10,373 nt of DNA from Bacillota bacterium (GTDB lineage: Bacteria; Bacillota; Dethiobacteria; Dethiobacterales; Dethiobacteraceae): positions 1-10,373 of the forward strand of contig DUUE01000021.1 of NCBI GenBank assembly GCA_012841735.1. Direction: 5' to 3'. The translations under genes were made by a program, and so were the position numbers. Position 1 is the stretch's first letter, and the number at the start of each line of letters is the position of its first letter. The notes below the pieces were generated by a model. That model had not been told where the DNA came from, ran no database searches, and was given only the letters and a program-made list of their open reading frames with translations. Shown one piece after another: positions 1 through 6,628 of the stretch.

Positions 1-211
1 CCGCCCCGCCGCCGTGGACAACAATGGGATTGATGCCGATATATTTTAACAGAATAATATCCATCATCACCGATTTCTTCAGTTCAGCCGACACCATGGC
101 CTGCCCGCCGTATTTAATAACAAAGGTTTTATCGGCAAAAGTGCGTATATAGGGCAGGGCCTCAATCAGTATTTTGGCTTTGCCGATTAATTCCTTTACC
201 TCGCTCGTCAC
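1..211 (-). CDS. argB: Acetylglutamate kinase, N-terminal part (cut by left edge)
   Basis: The first 70 codons of N-acetyl-L-glutamate kinase are present. This cytoplasmic enzyme of the amino-acid kinase family phosphorylates N-acetylglutamate in the second step of arginine synthesis. The visible protein holds the family's lysine/glycine nucleotide-binding motif as IKYGGQAM (the residue after GG is often Asn or His, here Gln) and, at the cut end, the VVHGGG motif. The start is GTG at 209-211, chosen because an AGGTG ribosome binding site lies 7 bases upstream. A second GTG just upstream is out of frame. It begins 21 bp after the argJ stop, on the same strand, so it is the third gene of the T-box-controlled argCJB operon. 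The C-terminal three quarters lie outside the window. Confidence 0.95.
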   Translation of the reverse strand, partial: MTSEVKELIGKAKILIEALPYIRTFADKTFVIKYGGQAMVSAELKKSVMMDIILLKYIGINPIVVHGGGA

Positions 212-232
212 CGTTTTTCACCTGCCTTTCTG

Positions 233-1441
233 CTAACTGCGGTAACTGGCATTAATGCGCACATATTCATAGCTTAAGTCTGTCCCCCAGGCCGTAACTG
301 TTTCCGCCCCCTGGTGCAGGTCAATCAGGATTTTAATATCTTTGCGGGCCAGGATGGCCGCCGCTTCCGCCTCGTCAAAGGGCACTCCCTGCCCCTGCGC
401 CGTCACCTGCAGTCCCTCCAGGAAAACATCTACCGCCGCCGGATCGAAAGGCACATCAGTCTGCCCCAATGCGGACACAATCCGGCCCCAGTTGGCGTCT
501 TCCCCAAAGAAGGCCGTTTTTACCAGACTGGAGTTAAGGACGGACAAGGCCAGCTTTTTCCCGTCGGCAAAAGAGGCGGCATGTCTGACTGTTACTTCCA
601 GAAATTTGGTTGCTCCTTCGCCGTCCCGGACAATTTTCTGGGCCAATTCGGTGTTTACCCGCTGCAGCACCGTCAGGAAGCGGTGATAGTCTTCATTTTC
701 GCTTGCAATCGCGGGGTTGCCGGCGGCTCCGTTGGCCAGCACCAGGACCATATCGTTGGTACTGGTGTCGCCGTCCACTGTAATCATATTGTAGGAGCGC
801 TCCACAGTGTGCCGCAGTGCTTTTTGCAGCAAGGGTGCGGCAATGGCACAGTCGGTGGTAATAAAGCTTAACATGGTGGCCATATTGGGACGAATCATTC
901 CCGATCCTTTGCACATCCCGCCCACGGTAACCGTCCTGCCGCCGATTTCCAGTTGATAAGCGGTAGTTTTGGTTACAAGATCGGTGGTCAGAATGGCTTC
1001 CGCCGCCTCCAGCCCTTTTGCGGGGGACAACCCGCCCACCAGGTCGGACATGGATGCTGCTATTTTTTCCAGCGGCAGCGGGACGCCGATCACACCGGTT
1101 GAGGCCACCAAAACCTCCCCGGGAGCCAGCCCCAGCGGGGCGGCCGCCAGTTCCGCCATGCGCCGGGCGGCCGCCAGCCCCTGCTCTCCGGTACAGGCAT
1201 TGGCATTGCCGCTGTTGATAATCACCGCACGGGCGCTGCCTGTGGCAATGTGGCTGCGCGTCACTGTCACCGGCGCAGCCTGAAAACGGTTTTGGGTAAA
1301 CATGCCGGCGGCCGTAGCCGACCGGTGGGAATAGATAAGCGCCAGGTCTTTTTTCCCCTGTTTTTTAATACCGCAGGAGATTCCCGCCGCGCTGAACCCT
1401 CCGGCGGCCGTTACGCCGCCTGCAACTTTACGGAACTTCAT
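233..1441 (-). CDS. argJ: Ornithine acetyltransferase ArgJ (glutamate N-acetyltransferase)
   Basis: A complete 402-residue protein, the usual length for ArgJ. It moves the acetyl group from N-acetylornithine to glutamate, releasing ornithine and recycling acetylglutamate. Many Firmicute ArgJ proteins also use acetyl-CoA for the first step; that cannot be decided here. ArgJ is an Ntn-type enzyme that cuts itself at an Ala-Thr bond. The site is clear at GMIRPNMATML, with A188 and the nucleophile T189. The oxyanion-hole motif STGVIG is at 114-119, and the C-terminus ends with the usual YVRINASYRS. The ATG start has a run of G (AGGGGG) as ribosome binding site. It lies 11 bp after argC and 21 bp before argB, so the three genes are surely co-transcribed. 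Confidence 0.97.
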   Translation of the reverse strand: MKFRKVAGGVTAAGGFSAAGISCGIKKQGKKDLALIYSHRSATAAGMFTQNRFQAAPVTVTRSHIATGSARAVIINSGNANACTGEQGLAAARRMAELAAAPLGLAPGEVLVASTGVIGVPLPLEKIAASMSDLVGGLSPAKGLEAAEAILTTDLVTKTTAYQLEIGGRTVTVGGMCKGSGMIRPNMATMLSFITTDCAIAAPLLQKALRHTVERSYNMITVDGDTSTNDMVLVLANGAAGNPAIASENEDYHRFLTVLQRVNTELAQKIVRDGEGATKFLEVTVRHAASFADGKKLALSVLNSSLVKTAFFGEDANWGRIVSALGQTDVPFDPAAVDVFLEGLQVTAQGQGVPFDEAEAAAILARKDIKILIDLHQGAETVTAWGTDLSYEYVRINASYRS

Positions 1442-1452
1442 GATAATGCCCC

Positions 1453-2472
1453 CTACATCAGGCCTGCAGTTTCAGGCAGACCCAGCATAATATTCATATT
1501 CTGTACAGCCTGGCCGGCAGCACCTTTAACCAGATTGTCAATGGCGGAAATAACTATCAGCCGGCCTGTTCGCCTGTCTGCACGGAAGGCAATGTCGCAG
1601 AAATTGGTGCCGCTCACATCTTTTGTCTCCGGCAGGCTGGGTGCGGGCAGCAGGCGGATAAAAGGTTCGTCTGCATACACTTTCCTGTAGAGAGCAGCAA
1701 TATCTTCTTCTTTTACCCCCGGTTTCAGGCGTAGGTACATGGTGGAAAGAATCCCTCTGATCATTGGTACCAGGTGGGGCGTAAACAAGAGGGTAACCTG
1801 CCTGCCGGCAGCCGCCGCCAGTCCCTGTTCAATTTCCGGCGTATGCTGGTGCCCCGTCACTTTATATGCTTTGAAATTTTCTGCGCATTCCGGGAAATGG
1901 TAGGGCTGTTTCGGCGTTCTGCCCGCCCCGGAAACTCCCGATTTGGCATCAATAATAATATCTTCCGCTTCCACCAGGTCCGCCTGCAGCAGCGGTATCA
2001 GCGGAAGCTGGACACTGGTGGGGTAGCAGCCTGGGTTGGCTACCAGGTCGGCCCTACGGACGGCCTCCCGGTTGTGTTCCGGCAGCCCGTAGACGCTTTC
2101 GGCAAGGAGGGCGGACTGCTTATGTTCATAACCGTACCAGAGCGGGTAAAGCGCCGCTTCTTTCAGGCGGAAATCGCCGCTTAAATCCACCACTTTTTTC
2201 CCTGTAGCCAAGAGATGCGGCACTATTTCCAGCGATGTGCCGTGGGGCAGGGCGGCGAAAATGATATCGCATGTTCCCGCCTCCTTCACATCCAGTTTTT
2301 CCAGTGTCAGTTCACAGCTGCCGCGAAACTGGGGGTAGATTTCAGCAAAACTTTTGCCGGCGTAACTGTCCGAAGTAAGGTAGAACGGTCTCACCCCGGG
2401 GTGCCGGGACAGGAGTGCCACCAATTCCCGGCCGGTATATCCCGTTGCTCCCACAATAGCAGCCTTTAACAT
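1453..2472 (-). CDS. argC: N-acetyl-gamma-glutamyl-phosphate reductase
   Basis: ArgC reduces N-acetylglutamyl phosphate to the semialdehyde with NADPH, the third step of arginine synthesis. The 339-residue protein shows the N-terminal dinucleotide motif GATGYTG (8-14), the catalytic cysteine C149 in NPGCYPTS, the SGVSGAGR loop (178-185) and the His motif GHQHTPEIEQ (207-216). Most relatives have GHRH here, so Q209 is a mild variation. The start is ATG at 2470-2472, with AGGTGG eight bases upstream and the expected MLKAAIVGATG beginning. The frame stays open upstream to about 2688, but that stretch is the T-box leader and its terminator, so it is not coding. It is the first gene of the operon, and transcription into it is controlled by the leader RNA. 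Confidence 0.97.
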   Translation of the reverse strand: MLKAAIVGATGYTGRELVALLSRHPGVRPFYLTSDSYAGKSFAEIYPQFRGSCELTLEKLDVKEAGTCDIIFAALPHGTSLEIVPHLLATGKKVVDLSGDFRLKEAALYPLWYGYEHKQSALLAESVYGLPEHNREAVRRADLVANPGCYPTSVQLPLIPLLQADLVEAEDIIIDAKSGVSGAGRTPKQPYHFPECAENFKAYKVTGHQHTPEIEQGLAAAAGRQVTLLFTPHLVPMIRGILSTMYLRLKPGVKEEDIAALYRKVYADEPFIRLLPAPSLPETKDVSGTNFCDIAFRADRRTGRLIVISAIDNLVKGAAGQAVQNMNIMLGLPETAGLM

Positions 2473-2517
2473 TTTCTGACCACCTGCCCTGTTTATTTTA
2501 GTAAACACCGTGTAAGT

Positions 2518-2550
2518 AAAAAAACCTCTCCATCCGAAAAGGACGAGAGG
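2518..2550 (-). terminator. T-box intrinsic terminator before argC
   Basis: On the minus strand CCTCTCGTCC, a short TTTTC loop and GGATGGAGAGG form a stem with one bulge, followed by seven T. Its 5' arm is also part of the antiterminator, so the two folds exclude each other. It lies 45 bp before the argC start. Confidence 0.93.
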
Positions 2551-2796
2551 AATTCTCGCGGTACCACCTTCATTGGCTTTGCAGCCCACTTTCCCCGTGC
2601 AGCACGGTTTGGCGGTAACGGGCCAATCCCGGCGTGGCCTACTGGGCATGCGCTGTTCGGCACGCGGCTCGGGGGTGCGCTTCAGCATACTTTCCGGACC
2701 GGGCTTCCACCATCCCCGGCTCGCTTGCCTTCCGGTACACCTACTCTCCCCGTCATCGCCTGTTTAGATGTTAGCAGCTTCTGCCATACTGGTATA
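2518..2796 (-). promoter_or_regulatory. T-box riboswitch leader, arginine-type (specifier CGC), upstream of argC
   Basis: A complete T-box leader RNA that senses uncharged tRNA and stops or permits transcription of argCJB. Stem I starts at about 2760 with GGC, the kink-turn GATGA and a CGGGG strand, then the AGAGTA specifier-loop motif. The distal AGCGAGCC and GGATGGTG motifs follow. The returning strand reads GAAG, CGC, A, CCCCCG, A, GCC. Pairing CGGGG with CCCCG and GGC with GCC places the specifier codon as CGC (complement of 2677-2679), an arginine codon that matches the operon. A stem III-like hairpin (CCGTG/CACGG) follows. The T-box core AGGTGGTACCGCG covers 2557-2569; its UGGU bulge would pair with a tRNA ending ACCA. 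The antiterminator (2536-2571) pairs GAAGG with CCUUUUC and GCGAGA with UCUCGU. It excludes the terminator at 2518-2550. The 5' end is estimated from the promoter. Confidence 0.95.
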
Positions 2797-2802
2797 AACA
2801 TA

Positions 2803-2831
2803 AGGTTAGCATTGTCGCAGGCAAAAGTCAA
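2803..2831 (-). promoter_or_regulatory. Sigma-A promoter of the arg operon
   Basis: TTGACT (complement of 2826-2831) and TAACCT (complement of 2803-2808) are separated by exactly 17 bases. The -10 is preceded by TGC, an extended -10 element. Transcription would start near 2796, about 35 bases before T-box stem I, which fits a T-box leader. No ArgR-type box is apparent. Confidence 0.8.
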
Positions 2832-2850
2832 GGCTTAAAATTTGAATCCG

Positions 2851-2877
2851 AAAAAAATAAAGCCCCGCGAAGGGGCT
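2851..2877 (-). terminator. Intrinsic terminator after the carboxyltransferase gene
   Basis: AGCCCC and GGGGCT form a 6-bp stem with a TTCGC loop, followed by TTATTTTTTT on the minus strand. It starts 8 bp after the carboxyltransferase stop codon. It ends the acyl-CoA module just before the arg promoter, so the two operons are separate transcription units. Confidence 0.92.
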
Positions 2878-2884
2878 CTGTTTT

Positions 2885-4426
2885 CTAGAGCGGGATATTG
2901 CCATGTTTTTTGCGCGGGCGGTCTTCCTGCTTGGCCGCCAGCATGGACAGGCCCTGCAGGAGATACCGGCGTGTTTCCCGGGGATCAATGACCGCATCCA
3001 CCCAGCCGCGGGCGGCGGAAATATAGGGGTTGGAATAACGCTCCCTATACTCCCGGATTCTTTTTTCCCGTTCAGCGGCAGGGTTTGCCGCCGCTTCTAT
3101 TTCTTTACGGTATAAAATGTTTACCGCACCTTCCGGCCCCATCACGGCAATTTCCGCACTGGGCCAGGCAAAAGCAAGGTCTCCCCGCAGGGAACGGGAA
3201 CTCATGGCTATGTAGGCGCCTCCGTATGCCTTGCGCAGCAGGACCGCTACTTTCGGCACAGTGGCTTCGGCATAGGCAAAAAGCACTTTGGCCCCATGAC
3301 GGATAATGCCGTTATATTCCTGGTTTACCCCGGGAAGGTAACCGGGTACATCCACAAAAGTAACAAGCGGCAGGTTGAAACAATCACAGAAACGGACAAA
3401 ACGGGCAATTTTATCCGAAGTGTCTATATCAAGCACACCCGCCATCACTTTTGCCTGGTTTGCCACAATCCCTACGCTGCGGCCGCCCAGGCGGGCAAAG
3501 CCAACCACCGCATTGGTGGCAAAATGTTCATGGACTTCGAAGAAATCGCTGCCGTCCACCACGTGCCTGATAATATCACGCACATCGTACGGTTTGTTCG
3601 GGTTGTCCGGCAGGATATGAGCCAGCTCTTCCGCCGCAAAAAGCGGCTCCTGCACCTCCGCCACAGGGGGGTCCTCCAGGTTGTTGGCAGGCAGGAAAGA
3701 TAGTAATTTCCGCAGCTTATGGAAACAGTCTTCCTCAGTGCTTGCCTGGAAATGGGCAACTCCGCTTTTCTGATTGTGACGTGCGGCACCGCCCAATTCC
3801 TCCGTGGTTACATCCTCCCCGGTGACAGCTTTAATGACATGAGGCCCGGTAATAAACATCTGGCTGGTTTTTTCCACCATAAAAACAAAATCGGTAATAG
3901 CCGGCGAATAGACGGCGCCGCCGGCGCACGGCCCCATAATAACAGAAATTTGCGGAATCACACCGCTGGCAATAGTATTGCGGTAAAAAATTTCCCCGAA
4001 ACCGTTTAGTGCCCGGACACCCTCCTGGATTCTGGCGCCGCCGGAGTCATTCAGGCCGATGCACGGCACACCGGTTTTTAAGGCCAGATCCATGACTTTA
4101 CAGATTTTGGCGGCATGCGCCTCCCCCAGCGACCCGCCGGCAACGGTGAAATCCTGGGCATAAATGTAGACAGGACGGCCCTCAATAGTACCGTAGCCGG
4201 TTACTACCCCCTCACCGGGATATGCAGAACCGATTTCCTCCGCATCGTTTACATCAGTCTGGACGAAAACATCCAATTCGGTAAAGCTGCCCGGGTCCAG
4301 CAGCAACGCAAGGCGTTCCCTTGCCGTTTTTTTACCTTTTCCATGCTGGTTGGCTATCCGCTTTTCTCCGCCGCCCAGCTCGATTTGCCGCCTGCGTTCC
4401 TGCAACAATCTAATCTTATCCTCCAA
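2885..4426 (-). CDS. Biotin-dependent acyl-CoA carboxyltransferase subunit (MmdA / PccB family)
   Basis: A complete 513-residue carboxyltransferase, normal length for methylmalonyl-CoA decarboxylase alpha or propionyl-CoA carboxylase beta subunits. These enzymes move a carboxyl group between biotin and an acyl-CoA. The N-terminal crotonase-like half shows the oxyanion/CoA region (SGGARIQEGV, 128-137) and MGPCAGGAVYSPA (164-176). The C-terminal half shows FVDVPGYLPG (357-366), IIRHGAK (374-380) and RKAYGGAYIAMSS (398-410). The end RKKHGNIPL is typical of MmdA/PccB. I406 sits at the position that is Asp422 in Streptomyces propionyl-CoA carboxylase, a known acyl-length selector; Ile there is common in Firmicute homologues and allows several short acyl-CoAs. 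The start is TTG, fixed by AGGAGG seven bases upstream. No biotin carrier, membrane decarboxylase beta subunit or biotin carboxylase gene is adjacent, so its partners must be elsewhere. The direction of reaction and the exact substrate are not decided by sequence. Confidence 0.93.
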   Translation of the reverse strand: MEDKIRLLQERRRQIELGGGEKRIANQHGKGKKTARERLALLLDPGSFTELDVFVQTDVNDAEEIGSAYPGEGVVTGYGTIEGRPVYIYAQDFTVAGGSLGEAHAAKICKVMDLALKTGVPCIGLNDSGGARIQEGVRALNGFGEIFYRNTIASGVIPQISVIMGPCAGGAVYSPAITDFVFMVEKTSQMFITGPHVIKAVTGEDVTTEELGGAARHNQKSGVAHFQASTEEDCFHKLRKLLSFLPANNLEDPPVAEVQEPLFAAEELAHILPDNPNKPYDVRDIIRHVVDGSDFFEVHEHFATNAVVGFARLGGRSVGIVANQAKVMAGVLDIDTSDKIARFVRFCDCFNLPLVTFVDVPGYLPGVNQEYNGIIRHGAKVLFAYAEATVPKVAVLLRKAYGGAYIAMSSRSLRGDLAFAWPSAEIAVMGPEGAVNILYRKEIEAAANPAAEREKRIREYRERYSNPYISAARGWVDAVIDPRETRRYLLQGLSMLAAKQEDRPRKKHGNIPL

Positions 4427-4433
4427 AGTGACA

Positions 4434-4439
4434 CCTCCT
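4434..4439 (-). promoter_or_regulatory. Ribosome binding site fixing a TTG start
   Basis: A perfect AGGAGG lies 7 bases before the TTG at 4424-4426. No ATG or GTG is better placed, and the reading frame from this TTG gives the expected N-terminus of the carboxyltransferase family. Confidence 0.9.
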
Positions 4440-4443
4440 AAGC

Positions 4444-4472
4444 TATCTGTTAGATATCAAATGCACTGCATT
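4444..4472. repeat. Two adjacent 13-bp palindromes (possible operator)
   Basis: Plus strand TATCTGTTAGATA (4444-4456; 5-bp arms, 3-base centre) and AATGCACTGCATT (4460-4472; 6-bp arms, 1-base centre) are separated by 3 bases. Their centres are 16 bp apart, about one and a half helix turns. They lie between the promoter at 4488-4517 and the ribosome binding site of the carboxyltransferase gene. The centre of the second is too small for a good RNA hairpin, so a protein-binding role is more likely than a terminator. The two sequences differ from each other, so a single repeated operator is not proven. Confidence 0.45.
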
Positions 4473-4487
4473 CCCTGTTATGATGTG

Positions 4488-4517
4488 ATTATACCCTCTC
4501 CCGGATATATCTGACAA
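4488..4517 (-). promoter_or_regulatory. Sigma-A promoter overlapping the mutase stop codon
   Basis: TTGTCA (complement of 4512-4517) and a perfect TATAAT (complement of 4488-4493) are 18 bases apart on the minus strand. The -10 box contains the TAA stop codon of the mutase gene. Transcription would begin near 4481, about 55 bases before the carboxyltransferase start. This would let the carboxyltransferase be made independently of the regulator and mutase. Confidence 0.65.
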
Positions 4518-6603
4518 TCTCATCTGTGCGTGTCCCCGGGAGAAATATTCTTGAGATGCCTACTTTTTTTAAATGGGGAACATCTTCCTCCGGAATTATC
4601 CCCCCTGCGATCACCAGGACATTTTCAGCCCCGTTTTCACGCAAAAGGTAAGGTATGGAAAGCAATATCTGCAGGTGGGCGCCACACAGTGTACTGATCC
4701 CCACAACATGAACTTTTTTCTCCAGGGCAAAAGTGACAATTTCTTCAGGCGATTGACGCAGACCGGTGTAATAGACAGTCATACCGGCTTCACGCAGGGC
4801 CCGGACAACAACTTTGGCACCTCTGTCATGTCCGTCCAGTCCTGCCTTGGCAATCAACACCCGGATTTCTTTACCCGCGTGCACCGGCCGTTCCGCCCCG
4901 TCCTGTCCGGTATTGCCCGGGCAGCGGCACTCACCGTATACTTCCCGTAAAATGCCGCAAATTTCTCCCACCGTGGCCAGGGCTCTTACTGCATTTAGGA
5001 TGGCGGGCATGATATTGTCCGGACCCTGTGCCGCCCTGCGCAGCTCCTGCAGCGCAACGGCCACTTTTTGCTGATCCCGCTTTCTTTTTAGTTCTTTTAA
5101 AGCAGTAATGTGCCGTTCGGCCGCCAACGGGTCCATTTCCGGCAGGTAGCGGGGGGGCTGCCGTTCTTCCAGATGAGTGTTCCTGCCTATGACAAACAAT
5201 TCGTTATTTTCAATTCTCTTCTGCACATCATAAGCGCTGTTTTCAACTTCCCGCTGCATATAGCCGTTTTCGATGGCGCCTACCGTTCCTCCCTGTGCTT
5301 CAATGCGGGCAATCAGCTCTGCCGTCTTCTTTTCGATGGCCGTGGTAAGCGCCTCCACATAGTAGGACCCGCCCAGCGGGTCAATACTGTCAGTAATGCC
5401 CGTTTCATTGGCCAAAAGCTCCTGTGTATAGCGGGCCAGTAGTTCCGCTTCCACATTGGGCAGGGGGGACATGTTGTCACGGTGGCTGGTATGCAGGGAC
5501 TGTGTGCCTGCCAGCACAGCGGCCAGAGCCTGATAGGCAACACGGATGGTATTGACATCGGGAAAACTTTCCGTCAGCGTGGAACCGGCCGTTTCCACAT
5601 GCATCCGCATCATTTGTGCTTCCGGGGTACGGGCACCGAAACGGTTTTTCATAATTTTTGCCCACAGGCGCCGGGCCGCCCGCAGTTTGGCCACTTCTTC
5701 GAAAAAGTAGGCATGAGAGCTGAAATAAAATGTGATCCGGGGGGCAAAAGCATCTACCTGCTGTCCCGCCTCCAGGGCGGCAGCCACATAAGTAATGGCA
5801 TTGGCCAGCGTAAAGGCCAGCTCCTGCACGGCTGTGGCGCCCGCTTCCCTGATATGATAACCGGAAACGGCAAGGGGATACCACTGCGGCACATGTTCTG
5901 TGCAAAAAGCGAGCAGATCGGTTGCCAGGCGCAGTGAGGACTTGGGGGGGAAAATATAGCTGCCGCGTGCCACATACTCTTTTAATATATCATTTTGAAT
6001 TACTCCCTGCAACTTTTGCCAGGGAATGCCACGCTTTTCCGCAAGGACAAGATACATGGCCAAAATAACCGGGGCAGGGGCGGAAATATTCATGGTGGTG
6101 ATGACCTGATCCAGGGGAATACCGGCAAACAATGTTTCCATGTCGGCCAGAGAATCAATGGCTACACCTACACGTCCCACTTCCCCGTAAGCCATGGGAT
6201 GGTCGGAATCATACCCTACTTGAGTCGGCAGGTCAAAAGCAACAGGCAGGGTATTGATTCCATATGTAAGCAACCGATGAAAGCGCTTGTTTTGCTCACA
6301 GGTATTGCCCAGCCCCAGTGTCTGCCGCACATCCCAAACCCGGCTGCGATACATGGAAGGAGTAATTCCCCGGGTGAAAGGATACTCACCCGGAAAGCCC
6401 AGTTCTTCTTCATAGGAAAAACCAGGGAGGTCCGCCGGCGTATAAAGGGGAGCAATAGTAATCCTGGCGGCTGTCGTAACATGTTCTTTATAAAAGGGCA
6501 TGCTCCGTCCATGGTTTGCCAGCACCCGCTCCCACTGCTGCTTTTTGACACGCAACTTTTTCATTGCTTTCTGCTCACACAAACCAAACACCCCCGGTTT
6601 CAT
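4489..6603 (-). CDS. B12-dependent acyl-CoA mutase, single chain (methylmalonyl-CoA mutase family, divergent active site)
   Basis: A 704-residue adenosylcobalamin-dependent carbon-skeleton mutase with catalytic TIM barrel (about 50-510) and cobalamin domain (about 578-704) in one chain, about the size of E. coli Sbm. The B12 domain has KAGLDGHDRG (586-595; H592 is the cobalt ligand), STL (637-639) and AGG (666-668). The barrel has AFDLPTQVGYDSDHP (122-136), IQNDILKEY (202-210), SGYHIREAGATA (247-258) with active-site H250, and R213 matching the Arg that binds the substrate carboxylate in methylmalonyl-CoA mutase. Where that enzyme has RQYAGF, this one has RQTLGL: T95 replaces the specificity Tyr (Phe in isobutyryl-CoA mutase, Ile in 2-hydroxyisobutyryl-CoA mutase). 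SLHTSHRDNMSPLP (369-382) replaces the usual SLHTNSRDEALALP. The family is certain; the substrate is not. The first ATG has only a distant GGAG; ATG at codon 14 (6564) is an alternative start. It lies 25 bp after the regulator gene. Confidence 0.93.
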   Translation of the reverse strand: MKPGVFGLCEQKAMKKLRVKKQQWERVLANHGRSMPFYKEHVTTAARITIAPLYTPADLPGFSYEEELGFPGEYPFTRGITPSMYRSRVWDVRQTLGLGNTCEQNKRFHRLLTYGINTLPVAFDLPTQVGYDSDHPMAYGEVGRVGVAIDSLADMETLFAGIPLDQVITTMNISAPAPVILAMYLVLAEKRGIPWQKLQGVIQNDILKEYVARGSYIFPPKSSLRLATDLLAFCTEHVPQWYPLAVSGYHIREAGATAVQELAFTLANAITYVAAALEAGQQVDAFAPRITFYFSSHAYFFEEVAKLRAARRLWAKIMKNRFGARTPEAQMMRMHVETAGSTLTESFPDVNTIRVAYQALAAVLAGTQSLHTSHRDNMSPLPNVEAELLARYTQELLANETGITDSIDPLGGSYYVEALTTAIEKKTAELIARIEAQGGTVGAIENGYMQREVENSAYDVQKRIENNELFVIGRNTHLEERQPPRYLPEMDPLAAERHITALKELKRKRDQQKVAVALQELRRAAQGPDNIMPAILNAVRALATVGEICGILREVYGECRCPGNTGQDGAERPVHAGKEIRVLIAKAGLDGHDRGAKVVVRALREAGMTVYYTGLRQSPEEIVTFALEKKVHVVGISTLCGAHLQILLSIPYLLRENGAENVLVIAGGIIPEEDVPHLKKVGISRIFLPGTRTDEIVRYIRERV

Positions 6604-6628
6604 AATCAGGTCTTGCTGCTCCGCTGAT

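Noticed and set aside
2683..2685. TGC (Cys) as the T-box specifier codon, just before TGAA
   Set aside because: These bases pair in the upper stem I helix with GTGTAC. The lower helix and kink-turn pairing put CGC at 2677-2679 in the specifier position, and that matches arginine genes.
2473..2688. 72-residue N-terminal extension of argC in the same open frame
   Set aside because: It translates the T-box stem structures and the terminator T run. The internal ATG at 2470-2472 has its own ribosome binding site and gives the normal ArgC N-terminus.
5995..6627. 210-residue open frame on the plus strand opposite the mutase
   Set aside because: It is antisense to a strongly conserved enzyme, has no recognisable domain and no promoter or ribosome binding site. 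It is a by-product of codon use on the other strand.
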